Numbered from the stretch's first letter, positions 8,621 through 18,295 are shown. The stretch: DNA of 64,000 nt from Lactiplantibacillus modestisalitolerans (GCF_005405425.1 NZ_BJEA01000009.1:118332-182331), one strand, 5' to 3'. Notes: generated from the letters alone by a model not told the origin. Translations and numbers: made by a program.

Positions 8621-9574
8621 TTGCCCGGTATTTTTAACTTTCCCTATTTACAAGTAACGGACATCTTGAACATTTCTGAACAAGACTATCCATTAAATCA
8701 ATCCAATCGCTATCAAAAAAATGACACCAACTTATTAGTCTACGTTAAGCGCGGTCAGCTGCTTATCCGCAATCAGCGCGATTTCATCTTAAATCCACAT
8801 GAATTATTAATTCTGCCCACTGATGAGCCGCTCACCCTAACAGCTACCGTTCCCCACACGACTGCGCTTCAGCTTATTTTTCAAGCAACTTCTAAGCACT
8901 TAACAGCCTTATACCGGCGAACCTTTACCTTTAATGATGAGCCACTCCTAACAGCAATTCATTCGGAAAGCCAAACCATTTTAGACCTGCGTCGCCGTAA
9001 ACCCGAAATGTCCTACGACATGGAAATCGGTGAATATTTCATCGCGACAAGTGCCTTATTATACAGTCGAGCAACGGCACTACTCGTCAAGCTTTGCCAA
9101 ATGGAAATCAAGAATCGACTACCGCAAGCCATTCGGCTAAAAAAAGCCGAACCGCAAACCGCCCCCGATCCAGCTGCGGTCCAGACTCAGCTTCACTATG
9201 CACATGCAACCTCTGGTGCACTCTATAAGCAACTGCTCGTTAACCAGATTATTGCTTACATGAAACTAAATCTCGAAAAACCGCTAACGATTGAAAAAAT
9301 CGCCCAAGAATTCTTACTCGGTAGCTCCAACCTCAAACGCATTTTTAAAGCCGAAACTAGTACAAGTATCATGGCTTATTTCAGAACACTTAAAATGGCA
9401 CGCGCTAAGGAACTAATTACAGAACACCATCTAAACTTCACCAAAATCGCTGCTAAGCTCGGTTTCAATTCGGTTCACCACTTCTCGGCAGCTTTTAAAA
9501 ATTACACTGGTATGACACCTTCGCAGTATTATCAACGTGTCCGTCCTCAAGAGGAGCCGCGTGAGCAACCTTAA
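8621..9574 (+). CDS. AraC-family transcriptional regulator
   Basis: A 317-residue regulator with an N-terminal sensor half (LLVYVKRGQLLIRNQ, cupin-like) and a C-terminal double HTH from about residue 208 (IIAYMKLNLEKPLTIEKIAQEFLLGSS, then FTKIAAKLGFNSVHHFSAAFKNYTGMTPSQYY). The start is a TTG at 8621, ten bases after GAAGGGG; an ATG at 8611 is out of frame. It is divergent from the GH88-DUF2264-MFS-GH88 operon, the classic arrangement for a local activator responding to a sugar effector. The effector is not readable. The next gene is convergent, with a strong terminator between. Confidence 0.9.
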   Translation: MPGIFNFPYLQVTDILNISEQDYPLNQSNRYQKNDTNLLVYVKRGQLLIRNQRDFILNPHELLILPTDEPLTLTATVPHTTALQLIFQATSKHLTALYRRTFTFNDEPLLTAIHSESQTILDLRRRKPEMSYDMEIGEYFIATSALLYSRATALLVKLCQMEIKNRLPQAIRLKKAEPQTAPDPAAVQTQLHYAHATSGALYKQLLVNQIIAYMKLNLEKPLTIEKIAQEFLLGSSNLKRIFKAETSTSIMAYFRTLKMARAKELITEHHLNFTKIAAKLGFNSVHHFSAAFKNYTGMTPSQYYQRVRPQEEPREQP

Positions 9575-9592
9575 TTATCTAAGGGCGCACAA

Positions 9593-9624
9593 AAAACGCC
9601 TTCCGATACCTTGGAAGGCGTTTT
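9593..9624. terminator. Bidirectional rho-independent terminator
   Basis: aaaacgccttcc (9593-9604) pairs with ggaaggcgtttt (9613-9624), flanked by A and T runs. It lies between the convergent AraC and GH43 genes. Confidence 0.9.
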
Positions 9625-9656
9625 TATATTATTCAAATTCCATATAATCAATCTTA

Positions 9657-10700
9657 TTATTCATAATCATCCAAAGACCATTCATCATGCCAGTCAATAT
9701 ATGGACGATCACCGACAAATCTAATTGGCAACCAAACATAGTCTGCAATTGATGTATTGGCAACGACAACATCGTCCAGATTATCCGGACGCGTATCTTT
9801 CATCTCAGGATTGAAAAATTGTTCAAATGTTTTAGCGTAGTCCTCATACTTTCTATCCATTTCGTTTGGTAACCAGCGATCCTGACAAGCAATGTACAAA
9901 TCCTTTTTACCTTGTACTTTAAATACCGATGTCACTTGCGAATAATATGACGTTCTAGTTGTATCTTGAGGACTCGGATTTCCTAACACCGTGTATGGGC
10001 CATGCCACGTATCGGCAACCGCAACTTCTGACGGACTTGGAAAGTATCCCGTAGTGCCAGAAGTAAGTAGATAATGCTTATAATTACGAACAAAATGTGC
10101 AGTTGCTTCACGAACATATGGTGGGAATTTATGTGGAAAATGAGTTGAATAATACCCCGTTAAATCTGTATAGTCATCCGTTAAGTCAGCACAAATGGTT
10201 TCTGAATGAACCCGTTCAAAATAATAGTACCCCTTACCATCAGGAGCAACGGCTAAATCAAAGTCGCCCGCACTCATTCCTAATGGCGAAATATCTTCAT
10301 TAACAATTGTGTACGGTCCAAGAATGCTATCAGCAGTTAAAACCGTTTCAGTTTGAGTATCATCTTTGTGCATTACCTTAACCCAGCAAACATATTTCTT
10401 AGTCTTTTTATTATAAATAATATGTGGTCGGTCCATTTGGTTCTTGTAGTAAAATGGTGATTCTGGATCGTCCGTATTAGCCGGAATAATAATTCCTTCA
10501 CTCTTCCAATTATATAAATCTTGTGAACTGTAGCAACGGACGCCCCATTGCCAAATTCCATTTTTTCCATCCGATTTTTCTTTATTTTCACCATACCAAT
10601 AATAAGTACCATCAATATACATCACGGAACCACCGTGTGCCTGAATCCGATTGCCATCTGTATCTAGCCAAACTTGACCTGGCCGAAATGAGTTATACAT
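9657..10700 (-). CDS. GH43 family glycoside hydrolase
   Basis: A 347-residue five-bladed propeller enzyme. The N-terminal block (DTDGNRIQAHGGSVMYIDG, YYWYGENK) is typical of the GH43 branch that contains exo-beta-1,3-galactanases and related enzymes; DRPHIIYN, GDFDLAV and REATAHF supply candidate active-site acids. No signal peptide and no carbohydrate-binding module are visible. It may trim galactose or arabinose side chains of pectin or arabinogalactan inside the cell. It is followed upstream by an MFS transporter 16 bp away, and the pair is divergent from an AraC regulator, forming a self-contained cassette. Start ATG with GAGGAGA. The base composition is visibly more AT-rich than the following module. 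Subfamily assignment is tentative. Confidence 0.82.
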   Translation of the reverse strand: MYNSFRPGQVWLDTDGNRIQAHGGSVMYIDGTYYWYGENKEKSDGKNGIWQWGVRCYSSQDLYNWKSEGIIIPANTDDPESPFYYKNQMDRPHIIYNKKTKKYVCWVKVMHKDDTQTETVLTADSILGPYTIVNEDISPLGMSAGDFDLAVAPDGKGYYYFERVHSETICADLTDDYTDLTGYYSTHFPHKFPPYVREATAHFVRNYKHYLLTSGTTGYFPSPSEVAVADTWHGPYTVLGNPSPQDTTRTSYYSQVTSVFKVQGKKDLYIACQDRWLPNEMDRKYEDYAKTFEQFFNPEMKDTRPDNLDDVVVANTSIADYVWLPIRFVGDRPYIDWHDEWSLDDYE

Positions 10701-10716
10701 AGTTAAGATCTCCTCT

Positions 10717-11907
10717 TTAATTTAATTTTTTATTCAATGAGTTTTTATTTGCGTGCAGCATGTGAACCAATACAATCACTAAAACAACTGTCCCAACAAC
10801 ACCACTAATAATTAATGCAGCTACTGGTGTTTGAACGCCGATAACCGTTCCAATACCTTGCTGAATATACGGTGTTAGGAAAACGCTGATATTAATGAAC
10901 ACTAATGCCAAAGAATTACAAAAATTAGTTAAATCTCTTGGACATAATTCAGAAACTCTCAAAAACATGTACGGCGATAGGAACGTAAATGAGGCCGCCA
11001 TTACAATAACCAAAGTTCCCGTGAAAAGTAGATTATTAGACAACGTAATCAAAACACTACTTGCACTTAAAATGAATATGAATAGCGGAAACATCTTTAC
11101 GCCAAGTATTTGATGAACTTTACCAAACAAAACACCAACAATCATTCCCGTTAGAGATGTAAAACTTAAAATAAAACTAGCTGACGTTGCGGAACCATAA
11201 CCCGCATCAGTAATAAGTAAGGCTAACTTAGTCATTAACGTCATAAAAATAAACTGCATGAAAAACATTGCAAAAAAGAAAGCATATGTTTTAGCACTTA
11301 ACCGTTTTAAGTTTTTAACTATACTTATCTTTTTATTCTCCTGTTGGATATCCATCCTTGGTAAGAACAAGATAACCAACATAAGAACAATCAAGAGAAT
11401 GAAATAAGTTAAAAAGCTAAAGCGCCAACTTATTTGTAATAACACACCTGCTAGCATCGTTAAAAGTGTACTTGCAAGATTGGAAACCGTCCCAATAAAT
11501 CCGAACATTTGTGCTCGCTCATCACCATCATAAAAGTAAGATACAATACTGTATGACAGTGGATTTAATAATCCGATCCCCGCACCAAACATGAATCTGC
11601 AGACTAAAATTGCATATATACTATTCATGAAAACTGGTAAAATACCAGAAATAAACGAAACTAGCAATCCCAATGCAGCTGTGTTCTTATAGCCAATTTT
11701 TTTCGTTACCACTGGGCTAATTGCAACAAAAATCAAAATTGCTAAACTTGGTAAAGTCGTAATGGACTCAATCAGCGACGACGCAACCCCTGGAAAGCTT
11801 TGTCTTATAACCGGAATTGCTCCAGAAATAACGCCAGCGGCAGTCGTATCTATAGAAATCCCAAGAATCGAAGCTTTAAATATAAAACTATGTTTATCTT
11901 TTGTCAT
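10717..11907 (-). CDS. MFS transporter
   Basis: A 396-residue major facilitator protein with about 12 membrane segments and no long soluble domain. Loop 2-3 carries a weak MFS motif (VTKKIGYKNTAAL); segment 4-5 has RFMFGAGIGLLNPLSYSIV. It is the first gene of a two-gene leftward unit with GH43, so it probably imports the oligosaccharide that GH43 attacks. The region is AT-rich: the 60 bases from 11401 contain 21 G or C by hand count. It resembles the carrier at 31604-32824 in size and general sequence. Substrate unknown. Confidence 0.85.
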   Translation of the reverse strand: MTKDKHSFIFKASILGISIDTTAAGVISGAIPVIRQSFPGVASSLIESITTLPSLAILIFVAISPVVTKKIGYKNTAALGLLVSFISGILPVFMNSIYAILVCRFMFGAGIGLLNPLSYSIVSYFYDGDERAQMFGFIGTVSNLASTLLTMLAGVLLQISWRFSFLTYFILLIVLMLVILFLPRMDIQQENKKISIVKNLKRLSAKTYAFFFAMFFMQFIFMTLMTKLALLITDAGYGSATSASFILSFTSLTGMIVGVLFGKVHQILGVKMFPLFIFILSASSVLITLSNNLLFTGTLVIVMAASFTFLSPYMFLRVSELCPRDLTNFCNSLALVFINISVFLTPYIQQGIGTVIGVQTPVAALIISGVVGTVVLVIVLVHMLHANKNSLNKKLN

Positions 11908-11956
11908 ATTCTTGTCCCTTCTACATTGATCTATTAGGCCTAATGCATCCGTAAGT

Positions 11957-11970
11957 TGTTACCGCTTACA
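11957..11970. promoter_or_regulatory. cre site (perfect consensus match)
   Basis: TGTTACCGCTTACA fits TGWNANCGNTNWCA at every position and lies about 50 bases upstream of the MFS start, in the divergent region with AraC. It suggests CcpA repression of the MFS-GH43 unit. Confidence 0.7.
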
Positions 11971-12096
11971 TTTAATAATGTTACCATCAAAAAAAATAAA
12001 AATTAGTTATTAAATTGTCGTAATATTATACTTATATTTAGATTTTTAAAGAAGTAAACTATGAGTATAGGATTTCGTAGCTTTTGGAGGATGTTT

Positions 12097-12963
12097 ATGA
12101 CACAAACTGAACATAACGCAACCAATATTCATCACGAACTAATTAACTTACAACCAAACGTTCCGTTTAAAATTTATCTTAGTGATCAGCACCCTCGCTC
12201 AGTCAATGAATCATATATACTGCCGCACTATCATGCTGATATTGAAATTATTTATTTATTAAAGGGAACTGTAAATATTTACGACGATAATAACTTAACG
12301 GAACTACACACTGGTAGTGTGTACATTGTCAATTCCAACTCCATCCATTCAACATCTAGTTCGTCGTCCCATATCACTAACTATGTATTGCAAATTTCGT
12401 TTGATTTTCTAATGAACTTCATCCCCGATTTTCCAAAGTATCATTTTTTGATTAATAACGATGACACTATTGTTTCAAAACTCAAAAAAGATATTTCGTT
12501 AATTAATCAGTTTCACAATAAAAATAATAATGACAATTCCTATCTAATGAGTTTGTCCTCATTGTTTGATTTGATGTACATTCTAACTAATAATTTCGCT
12601 ACTCAAATTTCCTCGAAAACGGCCCAAAAAACTGCCAAATATCACCAAAGAATTAGTACGGTGATTGGTTACATCGAAAGTAACTATTCTAGTTCGCTAT
12701 CTTTAACAGACGTCGCCAATCAGATTCATTTATCACCAGCCTATTTTTCCCATTTCTTTAAATTACAAATGGGAATGACCTTCTATGAATATTTAACAAA
12801 CGTGCGCATGAAACATGTAGAAAGCGAGCTAAAAAATACAAACAACGAAATACTTAAAATTATGGACAATTGCGGATTTACAACCTACCATCAGTTCAGA
12901 AAAGAATTTTATCAACGCTTTAATATGAGTCCCTCTCATTTTAGAAAATCAGCTATTCATTAA
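12097..12963 (+). CDS. AraC-family transcriptional regulator
   Basis: A 288-residue AraC regulator: an N-terminal cupin domain (LPHYHADIEIIYLLKGTVNIY, about residues 33-53) and a C-terminal HTH pair (VIGYIESNYSSSLSLTDVANQIHLSPAYFSHFFK, then ILKIMDNCGFTTYHQFRKEF, SPSHFRKS). ATG at 12097 is chosen because GGAGG at 12086-12090 is six bases upstream; an in-frame ATG at 12091 touches the ribosome site. It is divergent from the MFS-GH43 pair and AT-rich like it, so it is the likely activator of that cassette. Confidence 0.9.
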   Translation: MTQTEHNATNIHHELINLQPNVPFKIYLSDQHPRSVNESYILPHYHADIEIIYLLKGTVNIYDDNNLTELHTGSVYIVNSNSIHSTSSSSSHITNYVLQISFDFLMNFIPDFPKYHFLINNDDTIVSKLKKDISLINQFHNKNNNDNSYLMSLSSLFDLMYILTNNFATQISSKTAQKTAKYHQRISTVIGYIESNYSSSLSLTDVANQIHLSPAYFSHFFKLQMGMTFYEYLTNVRMKHVESELKNTNNEILKIMDNCGFTTYHQFRKEFYQRFNMSPSHFRKSAIH

Positions 12964-12978
12964 ATTACATTTACACCA

Positions 12979-13009
12979 AAAAACGCCCGAGCCTAACTCG
13001 GACGTTTTT
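12979..13009. terminator. Bidirectional rho-independent terminator
   Basis: aaaaacg-c-ccgag (12979-12991) pairs with ctcgg-a-cgttttt (12997-13009). It lies between the convergent AraC and PL4 genes and marks the edge between AT-rich and GC-rich segments. Confidence 0.85.
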
Positions 13010-13023
13010 GCTTTCTCCTAATT

Positions 13024-14706
13024 CTATTCCGAACACGTCAACAAAATCGTATCATACATCATGTAACCGCCCTGCACCGCAAATGACAGGCGGTTACGCC
13101 CGTCGCGGCAGGCCCCCGCCGGCAGCTTCAGCTCCCAGAGGTGGTAACTGCCACACTTCAAAGCGTTGCGGTAAACCGCGTTATCGTCCAAGAAAGTCCG
13201 CTGGCCGAGTGGGTGGCCGTTCAGACTGACCGCTAACATTGGATCGCCGTGACCACGGTCGTTTTCGTGGTCGGCGACGCGCTTGCTAGCGCCGGCAAGC
13301 GCTACCACCAGCGTTAGCGGCTGGTCGGTGGCGACGGCACCAAACTGGACGTCCCAGGTACCACGTTCGCCCTGAATGCTGTACCAATCCTGCTCCGGTT
13401 GGCTCTTCCCGATTTCATAAACGAGGTGCCCCGGGGTCAGTTTGCGCCAGGTACTGTTCCGCAGGGCCTGCGAGAATTGGAATGGCACGGTCGTATGATT
13501 GGCCGGACCAATTTGCCAAAGCACCCGCCGCTGCGGCACGTTCCAGGTGATTGGTGGGAGCGTTTGGTCGCCAGCTTTTACCGTGACCTGGCTGGTAAAA
13601 GTGCCCGCAAGCGCCCCCTCCAAGGCGTAGGCCGACAGGGTATACTTGCCCGGCCGAACGTGTTTCAGCGCAAACAGCCCCTGCTCGTCGGTGTCGCCGT
13701 AATAAATGTAACCGCCAGACGCCTTATCGAAGGTCGTAGACCCCTGACTCAAAATGACCTTCAACTTAATTTTCTCCCCAGAGGACAGCTTCAACTGACC
13801 ATAGACGTCCCCGCGGGCCAGCGGGTACAGGTCCTCCTGCATCCATTCGGCCGGCCAGGCGGCCTGTTGCCGTTGGGCGTACTGCTTCGCATCCGCCAGC
13901 TTATCGGGCCCGTCGTTAATGTAGACGTGCCATGGGCCGTACAATTTTTGCCAGCCCGGCATGATTTGAAAGTCGCCGGTCCCGAGGTGGGCACCGTTCA
14001 GGTAATTCAATAAGATCCCGTCATAGTGCACCATCAGTTCCTGCTTAAGCGGACCACTCGGATAATATTCCGTACTGCCTGGCACGAACCAGAAGCCGTA
14101 TTCCGGGCCAAAGAAGCCCCAAAACGGATTGTCGGCAAAGAAGTCGGCGTAATCGTACTTGGAATACACCTTCGAGTTGGAATAGCGCTCACCGTTAGGC
14201 ATCTCGTAGGTTTCGTCCTGCCACTTTTTAAACTGGTTCGTATAGTTACTACTTGGTTGCAGACCAATCCGCGCCGCCGTGTAACTATTCGGGAACAACC
14301 GCGGATCTAGCCGGTAGACCGTCCGCATCTCGTTAATCGTAAACGGGTGCTGTGAATTGCTAGTTGCCACCACGTAACCCGCCAATTCGGCGTCTTCCGA
14401 GCGCATAACCAGGTGATAAGCTAAGCCCAACTGGCTCTGATCATCAATGAAGGCTAGGTGCTTACAAGTGGCACTATCTTCGACCACTTCGACGCGGTTA
14501 AACTGCGGCGCCCGCGACTTCAAATCCTGGTGATAGTCCAGGTAAAACGAGTGGTGGCGGTCCGGGTCGACCACGTTGCCGTCTAAGTGTTCAATTAAAT
14601 TTCGCCCGTGGTAGGCCAGGTACTGGGCCTTACCGTTTTGATCTAAGGTGAGCGTCATCGCCCGATTTTCAAAAGTATAACGTCCGTCTTCGTGTTTTAA
14701 TAACAT
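13024..14706 (-). CDS. PL4 rhamnogalacturonan endolyase
   Basis: A 560-residue polysaccharide lyase family 4 protein, cleaving rhamnose-galacturonate bonds of RG-I by beta-elimination. Three domains are recognisable: a catalytic beta-sandwich (1 to about 290), a fibronectin-III-like domain (about 300-385; GGYIYYGDTDEQGLFAL) and a C-terminal carbohydrate-binding-like sandwich (about 390-560; VLWQIG, GGYMMYDTILL). K183 in YSKYDYA and H240 in NYLNGAH match the spacing of the Lys/His pair of fungal rhamnogalacturonan lyase. There is no signal peptide, unusual for an enzyme of a polymer. It is the last gene of the leftward PL4-esterase-PL4-GPH cluster. The segment is GC-rich: 40 of 60 bases from 13261 by hand count. 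Confidence 0.92.
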   Translation of the reverse strand: MLLKHEDGRYTFENRAMTLTLDQNGKAQYLAYHGRNLIEHLDGNVVDPDRHHSFYLDYHQDLKSRAPQFNRVEVVEDSATCKHLAFIDDQSQLGLAYHLVMRSEDAELAGYVVATSNSQHPFTINEMRTVYRLDPRLFPNSYTAARIGLQPSSNYTNQFKKWQDETYEMPNGERYSNSKVYSKYDYADFFADNPFWGFFGPEYGFWFVPGSTEYYPSGPLKQELMVHYDGILLNYLNGAHLGTGDFQIMPGWQKLYGPWHVYINDGPDKLADAKQYAQRQQAAWPAEWMQEDLYPLARGDVYGQLKLSSGEKIKLKVILSQGSTTFDKASGGYIYYGDTDEQGLFALKHVRPGKYTLSAYALEGALAGTFTSQVTVKAGDQTLPPITWNVPQRRVLWQIGPANHTTVPFQFSQALRNSTWRKLTPGHLVYEIGKSQPEQDWYSIQGERGTWDVQFGAVATDQPLTLVVALAGASKRVADHENDRGHGDPMLAVSLNGHPLGQRTFLDDNAVYRNALKCGSYHLWELKLPAGACRDGRNRLSFAVQGGYMMYDTILLTCSE

Positions 14707-14728
14707 TTTTGATCATCACTTTCTGACT

Positions 14729-16534
14729 TTACTTGACGATGACCGCCTTGCTAAACAAGCGTTGGTTCAGTTCATCGTCCTGGCCCGCAATTTGGACCAA
14801 CCAGACGCCGTCGTGCGGCGCTTGGTAACTGTGGAGCTGATCGACCTGGTTCGCGGGAATTTTGCCAAGTAGTTGCTTTTCATGGGTCCGCTGACTAATT
14901 AGGTAGACCCAGTAGCTGGTCACGTGTGGGTGCGCGATGAAGCGCAGTGAGAAGCCGACGTGCTGCGGGTCGGTCTCGCGGTCGACTTCGTAAACGTTGA
15001 TGCCGGCGATTTCCGGCGTTTCGACGGCTTCACTCGTCAATGGCACTTGAATAACGGCACTCGCCAGCTCGTGACTCCCCCGATAAGCGCAAACCCGGTA
15101 AGTCGGGTTCTGGCATGGGGTTTCGTCGAGAAAACTAGGTTGAAGCGCGGTAAAACCGACCGCATCCGCCCCGTAACCCGTTCGCTGAACCCGATAAAAG
15201 TCCGCGTTCGTGACTGGTTGCCAGCGTAAGCGCACGTGGCGCTTTGGTTCGACCTCCGCACTCAGTTCGCTGAGCACCTTGGCCGCATCGGCGACCGGCG
15301 TCAATTGGTAGTCCGTCTGCAACTTGGCAAACTGCTCCGCAACTAAGCGGGCTAAGACGTGGGCGCCGTAACGGTTGAAGTGGGTATTATCGTGCACCCC
15401 ACCCGGAAAGCCCGGGTACTGCCCGGCCGCAAACTGCATGTAAAGCGCCCGCCCGACGTCGGGCCCCATTTCGGTCAACACGTCGGCCGTCAGTTTGCCT
15501 AAATCGATACACGGCAACTGCCGTTCCTGTGCTAACTTCAAGACTTGTTCCCGGTACGGGCCAAAACCGATATGGCCGACCGTGCCATCGAATTTGTGCT
15601 GCGACGGCGGTGTAACGAGGATCGGGTGCGCACCGCGGGCCAAAGCGCTATCCACGAACTGGTTGAGATAGTTCGGGAAACGCTCCGGCGCGATGTAGCG
15701 CATTGGCCGGTAACTAGTGGCGTCGTTGTCGCCAAATTGAATCAGCAGGTAGTCGTTGGGCCGTAAGCCGGCCGCTAAACTTGCCAATTTACCCTCCGCG
15801 ATGAATGACCGCGCACTGCGACCACCAATCGACTTATTTAAAATCGTGAATTTACCATGCTGGTAAATCCGCGCTAACGAGTAGGTCGCGTGGGCGTCCG
15901 GCGTAATCACCGCCTGCCCCTGCGGGAAGAGTGCGGCGGAAAGCACCGCCCCCCAGCCGGTTTGCGGGTACTCCGCCTGCGTATAGGTCTGGGCCGTTGA
16001 ATCCGAGGCAATCACGACCCGCGGGTACGGCGCCGCGGCCAACGGCTGGCGCGTCATTGTCAGCGCCGTTAATTCAAAGCAACCGCCCGTTTCCGGCGCA
16101 TCCAAATTCATGAAGGTCAAATCGAGCTGCGCCGTTGTTAACGCAACGTCGAGCGTGACGGTTTTTGCTTCGGTTCCCGCTAACGTAAAGGTAACCGTTT
16201 CGAGGTCGTTCACGATCGCCGTATAGGTCTGCGCGCTGGCTACCGTGTTTTGCAATCGCAACTTCAATTGATAGTTTTGCGCTTCGGCGGCTATTACCAA
16301 GTGGGTGCCCTGATAATAGGTAAAGGTCCCGACCGTGGCCGCGTCTTCGTTCAAGGCCGGGCACTGTTCGACCAACGTCTTAAAGTGTAGTTGCGGTTGG
16401 GCGCCCTTTTCCGGCACCGCCGGGGTCACTTCCCGCTTTCTTAACTCATAAACCTCACCGTGCCACGCCCCGCGCTGCGGATAGCGGTACGTTTTTAATT
16501 GGGCCCGAATGGCCGCTGCGTCTAACGTGGTCAT
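14729..16534 (-). CDS. Rhamnogalacturonan acetylesterase with extra domains
   Basis: A 601-residue SGNH-type esterase that should remove acetyl groups from galacturonate in RG-I. An N-terminal beta-rich domain (about 1-165) resembles a carbohydrate-binding module. The esterase core (about 170-400) shows SDST with the likely nucleophile S179, the oxyanion glycine in NKSIGGRSARSF (G227/G228), FGDND (258-261) and the D372-x-x-H375 pair in DNTHF. A fibronectin-III-like C-terminal part follows (about 430-600). No signal peptide. Start ATG two bases after the stop of the upstream PL4 gene, so translation is probably coupled. It lies between two PL4 lyases, fitting joint deacetylation and cleavage of imported RG-I fragments. 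Confidence 0.9.
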   Translation of the reverse strand: MTTLDAAAIRAQLKTYRYPQRGAWHGEVYELRKREVTPAVPEKGAQPQLHFKTLVEQCPALNEDAATVGTFTYYQGTHLVIAAEAQNYQLKLRLQNTVASAQTYTAIVNDLETVTFTLAGTEAKTVTLDVALTTAQLDLTFMNLDAPETGGCFELTALTMTRQPLAAAPYPRVVIASDSTAQTYTQAEYPQTGWGAVLSAALFPQGQAVITPDAHATYSLARIYQHGKFTILNKSIGGRSARSFIAEGKLASLAAGLRPNDYLLIQFGDNDATSYRPMRYIAPERFPNYLNQFVDSALARGAHPILVTPPSQHKFDGTVGHIGFGPYREQVLKLAQERQLPCIDLGKLTADVLTEMGPDVGRALYMQFAAGQYPGFPGGVHDNTHFNRYGAHVLARLVAEQFAKLQTDYQLTPVADAAKVLSELSAEVEPKRHVRLRWQPVTNADFYRVQRTGYGADAVGFTALQPSFLDETPCQNPTYRVCAYRGSHELASAVIQVPLTSEAVETPEIAGINVYEVDRETDPQHVGFSLRFIAHPHVTSYWVYLISQRTHEKQLLGKIPANQVDQLHSYQAPHDGVWLVQIAGQDDELNQRLFSKAVIVK

Positions 16535-16536
16535 GG

Positions 16537-18225
16537 TTAGTCACCCGCCTGTTCTAATTTGATCGTATCGTACATTAAGTAACCGTCAGTCTTGATGGCC
16601 AAAATATTTTTACCGGAATGAATCTGGTTAGCCGCCAATTCAATCGTCAGCAGGTTGTAATTCCCGCCCCGCACGGCTGAACGGTAGCCGGCACTGTCAT
16701 TAATTTCGTAATAGTGGGTCGCCGCCGTCTGGTTGTTCAAGTCGACTTCGACGCGGGTCCCCATCGGTTCGGTCATAATCTTTTTGGTGACCGCGGCAAA
16801 GGCAATCGTGAGCTTAGCGGGCTTGTCCGGGTCTAACTGCCGACCGTTGAAAATGATCCGCCAAACGCCCCCGTCATTTTGGAGGTAATACCAGTCGTCG
16901 CTCGGTTCGCCAACGTGGTACGTTAAATTGTTAGGCACGAGGTCCTTCCAGATATGGTTCCGTAATTGGTCACTAAACTTAAACCCATCGGCGGTGTGGG
17001 TGCTGGTCCCGATTTGCCAAATTAACTTAGCGTGGTCGGTCGCAATGTCCAAAGCCCCGAGGTCGTTAGTGCCGGCCGCGACGGACTGGTCGTCCCAGTG
17101 GTAGGTCCCAACTAGCCGGCCGCCCTTGGCGTAAGCATAGGCGGTGTAGTTGTCCGGCCGCACGTTGTTAATTTCAAAGTGCCCCTGGTCGTCAGTTTCA
17201 GCGTAGTAAATGTAGCCGGTTCGCTGGCGCATGAAGGTTTCGCCGTTTTGGCTCGGTTGCGCCAAAACAACTTCGTAGTGGTCCTGCGGTGTTTGGCCGT
17301 CCACCGTCACTTGCCCGCTCGCCGTGCCAAGGGCCAACGGATAGTTGTCATCCTGAACCCACTGGTACGGCCAAGCCGCCTGTTCCTGCTTGACGCGTTG
17401 CTTAACGGCGGCCAGTGGGTGCGGTTGGTCGGTCACCAGCACGCACCATGGGCCGTAAAACTTATGCCAATCCGGGTCAACTAGGGTGTCACCGGTCCCA
17501 AAGTGGGAAGCGGTCAAGTAATTTAAAATCAACCCGTCGTAGTGCAACAACAAGTCCTGATTAAGCGGCCCACTTGGGAAGTAACTGCGGTCAGTTGGAA
17601 TGAACCACAGCCCGTACTTCGAACCGTACTGACCCCAGAACGGGTTCTCGCTCAGGTAACCCGCGTAATCGTACTTCGAATAAATGGCGGAATTGGAATA
17701 GAAACTACCGTCGGTCATCCGGTAGGTTTCATCTTGCAGCTTTTCACCGGTCATCATGTGCGCACTACTTGGTTGGTGCCCAATCCGTTCGGAGTTATAA
17801 CCGATATTAAAGAGGTCGTGATCCAAGCGGTAAACCGTCCGCAATTCTTGAATCTTTAAGGTTTGATCCGAATTGTTCCACGCTTCCACGTAACCGTAAA
17901 TGGCCTTGTCGTCACCGCGGACAATTAAGTGGTAGCGCAAGCCCAGGTCACTTTGATCATCGGTGTAGGCCACGTGCGCAATTTCTGGCGTATTTGCAAT
18001 GACTTCCATCTTAGTAGGCCGCATGTTCACGGTCTTACTATTCATGTGGTAATCCAAGTAGAAACTGTGATCCTTATCGGGGTCACGCGGTTCGCCGGTC
18101 AGGTTATTTAACAGTTCTTGACCATCCAACTTTAAACTACCGACCATCGCTTTAGCGGTCAGTTCCACCTCGAGGTGGGCGTTTGTAATCTTGGCCGTCA
18201 TTTTATTCGTTGTCATTTTTAACAA
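16537..18225 (-). CDS. PL4 rhamnogalacturonan endolyase
   Basis: A 562-residue paralogue of the PL4 at 13024-14706, with the same three-domain order. The catalytic pair appears as K184 (YSKYDYAGY) and H241 (NYLTASH), and IYYAETDDQGHFEINNVRP marks the fibronectin-like domain. No signal peptide. The start is uncertain: a TTG at 18225 has AGAAAGAAG at good spacing, while the ATG at 18216 is nine bases further away. The gene is transcribed with the GPH transporter upstream and the acetylesterase downstream. Two diverged lyases may differ in preferred chain length or acetylation. Confidence 0.92.
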   Translation of the reverse strand: MLKMTTNKMTAKITNAHLEVELTAKAMVGSLKLDGQELLNNLTGEPRDPDKDHSFYLDYHMNSKTVNMRPTKMEVIANTPEIAHVAYTDDQSDLGLRYHLIVRGDDKAIYGYVEAWNNSDQTLKIQELRTVYRLDHDLFNIGYNSERIGHQPSSAHMMTGEKLQDETYRMTDGSFYSNSAIYSKYDYAGYLSENPFWGQYGSKYGLWFIPTDRSYFPSGPLNQDLLLHYDGLILNYLTASHFGTGDTLVDPDWHKFYGPWCVLVTDQPHPLAAVKQRVKQEQAAWPYQWVQDDNYPLALGTASGQVTVDGQTPQDHYEVVLAQPSQNGETFMRQRTGYIYYAETDDQGHFEINNVRPDNYTAYAYAKGGRLVGTYHWDDQSVAAGTNDLGALDIATDHAKLIWQIGTSTHTADGFKFSDQLRNHIWKDLVPNNLTYHVGEPSDDWYYLQNDGGVWRIIFNGRQLDPDKPAKLTIAFAAVTKKIMTEPMGTRVEVDLNNQTAATHYYEINDSAGYRSAVRGGNYNLLTIELAANQIHSGKNILAIKTDGYLMYDTIKLEQAGD

Positions 18226-18260
18226 AATAATCGCTTCTTTCTAAATCAGTCTAATAATCA

Positions 18261-18288
18261 AAAAGGTATCGCCGTAGCAATACCTTTT
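18261..18288 (-). terminator. Hairpin with T tract inside the PL4 operon
   Basis: aaaaggtat (18261-18269) pairs with ataccttttt-like sequence (18280-18288); on the minus strand the stem is followed by TTTTT. It sits after the GPH transporter and before the PL4 gene. It may be a partial terminator setting transporter-to-enzyme ratio. Confidence 0.6.
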
Positions 18289-18295
18289 GATGAAA

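Noticed and set aside
13399..14310. Long open frames on the plus strand opposite the PL4 gene
   Set aside because: They are antisense to a clear PL4 enzyme in GC-rich DNA, have arginine- and proline-rich translations and no ribosome sites.
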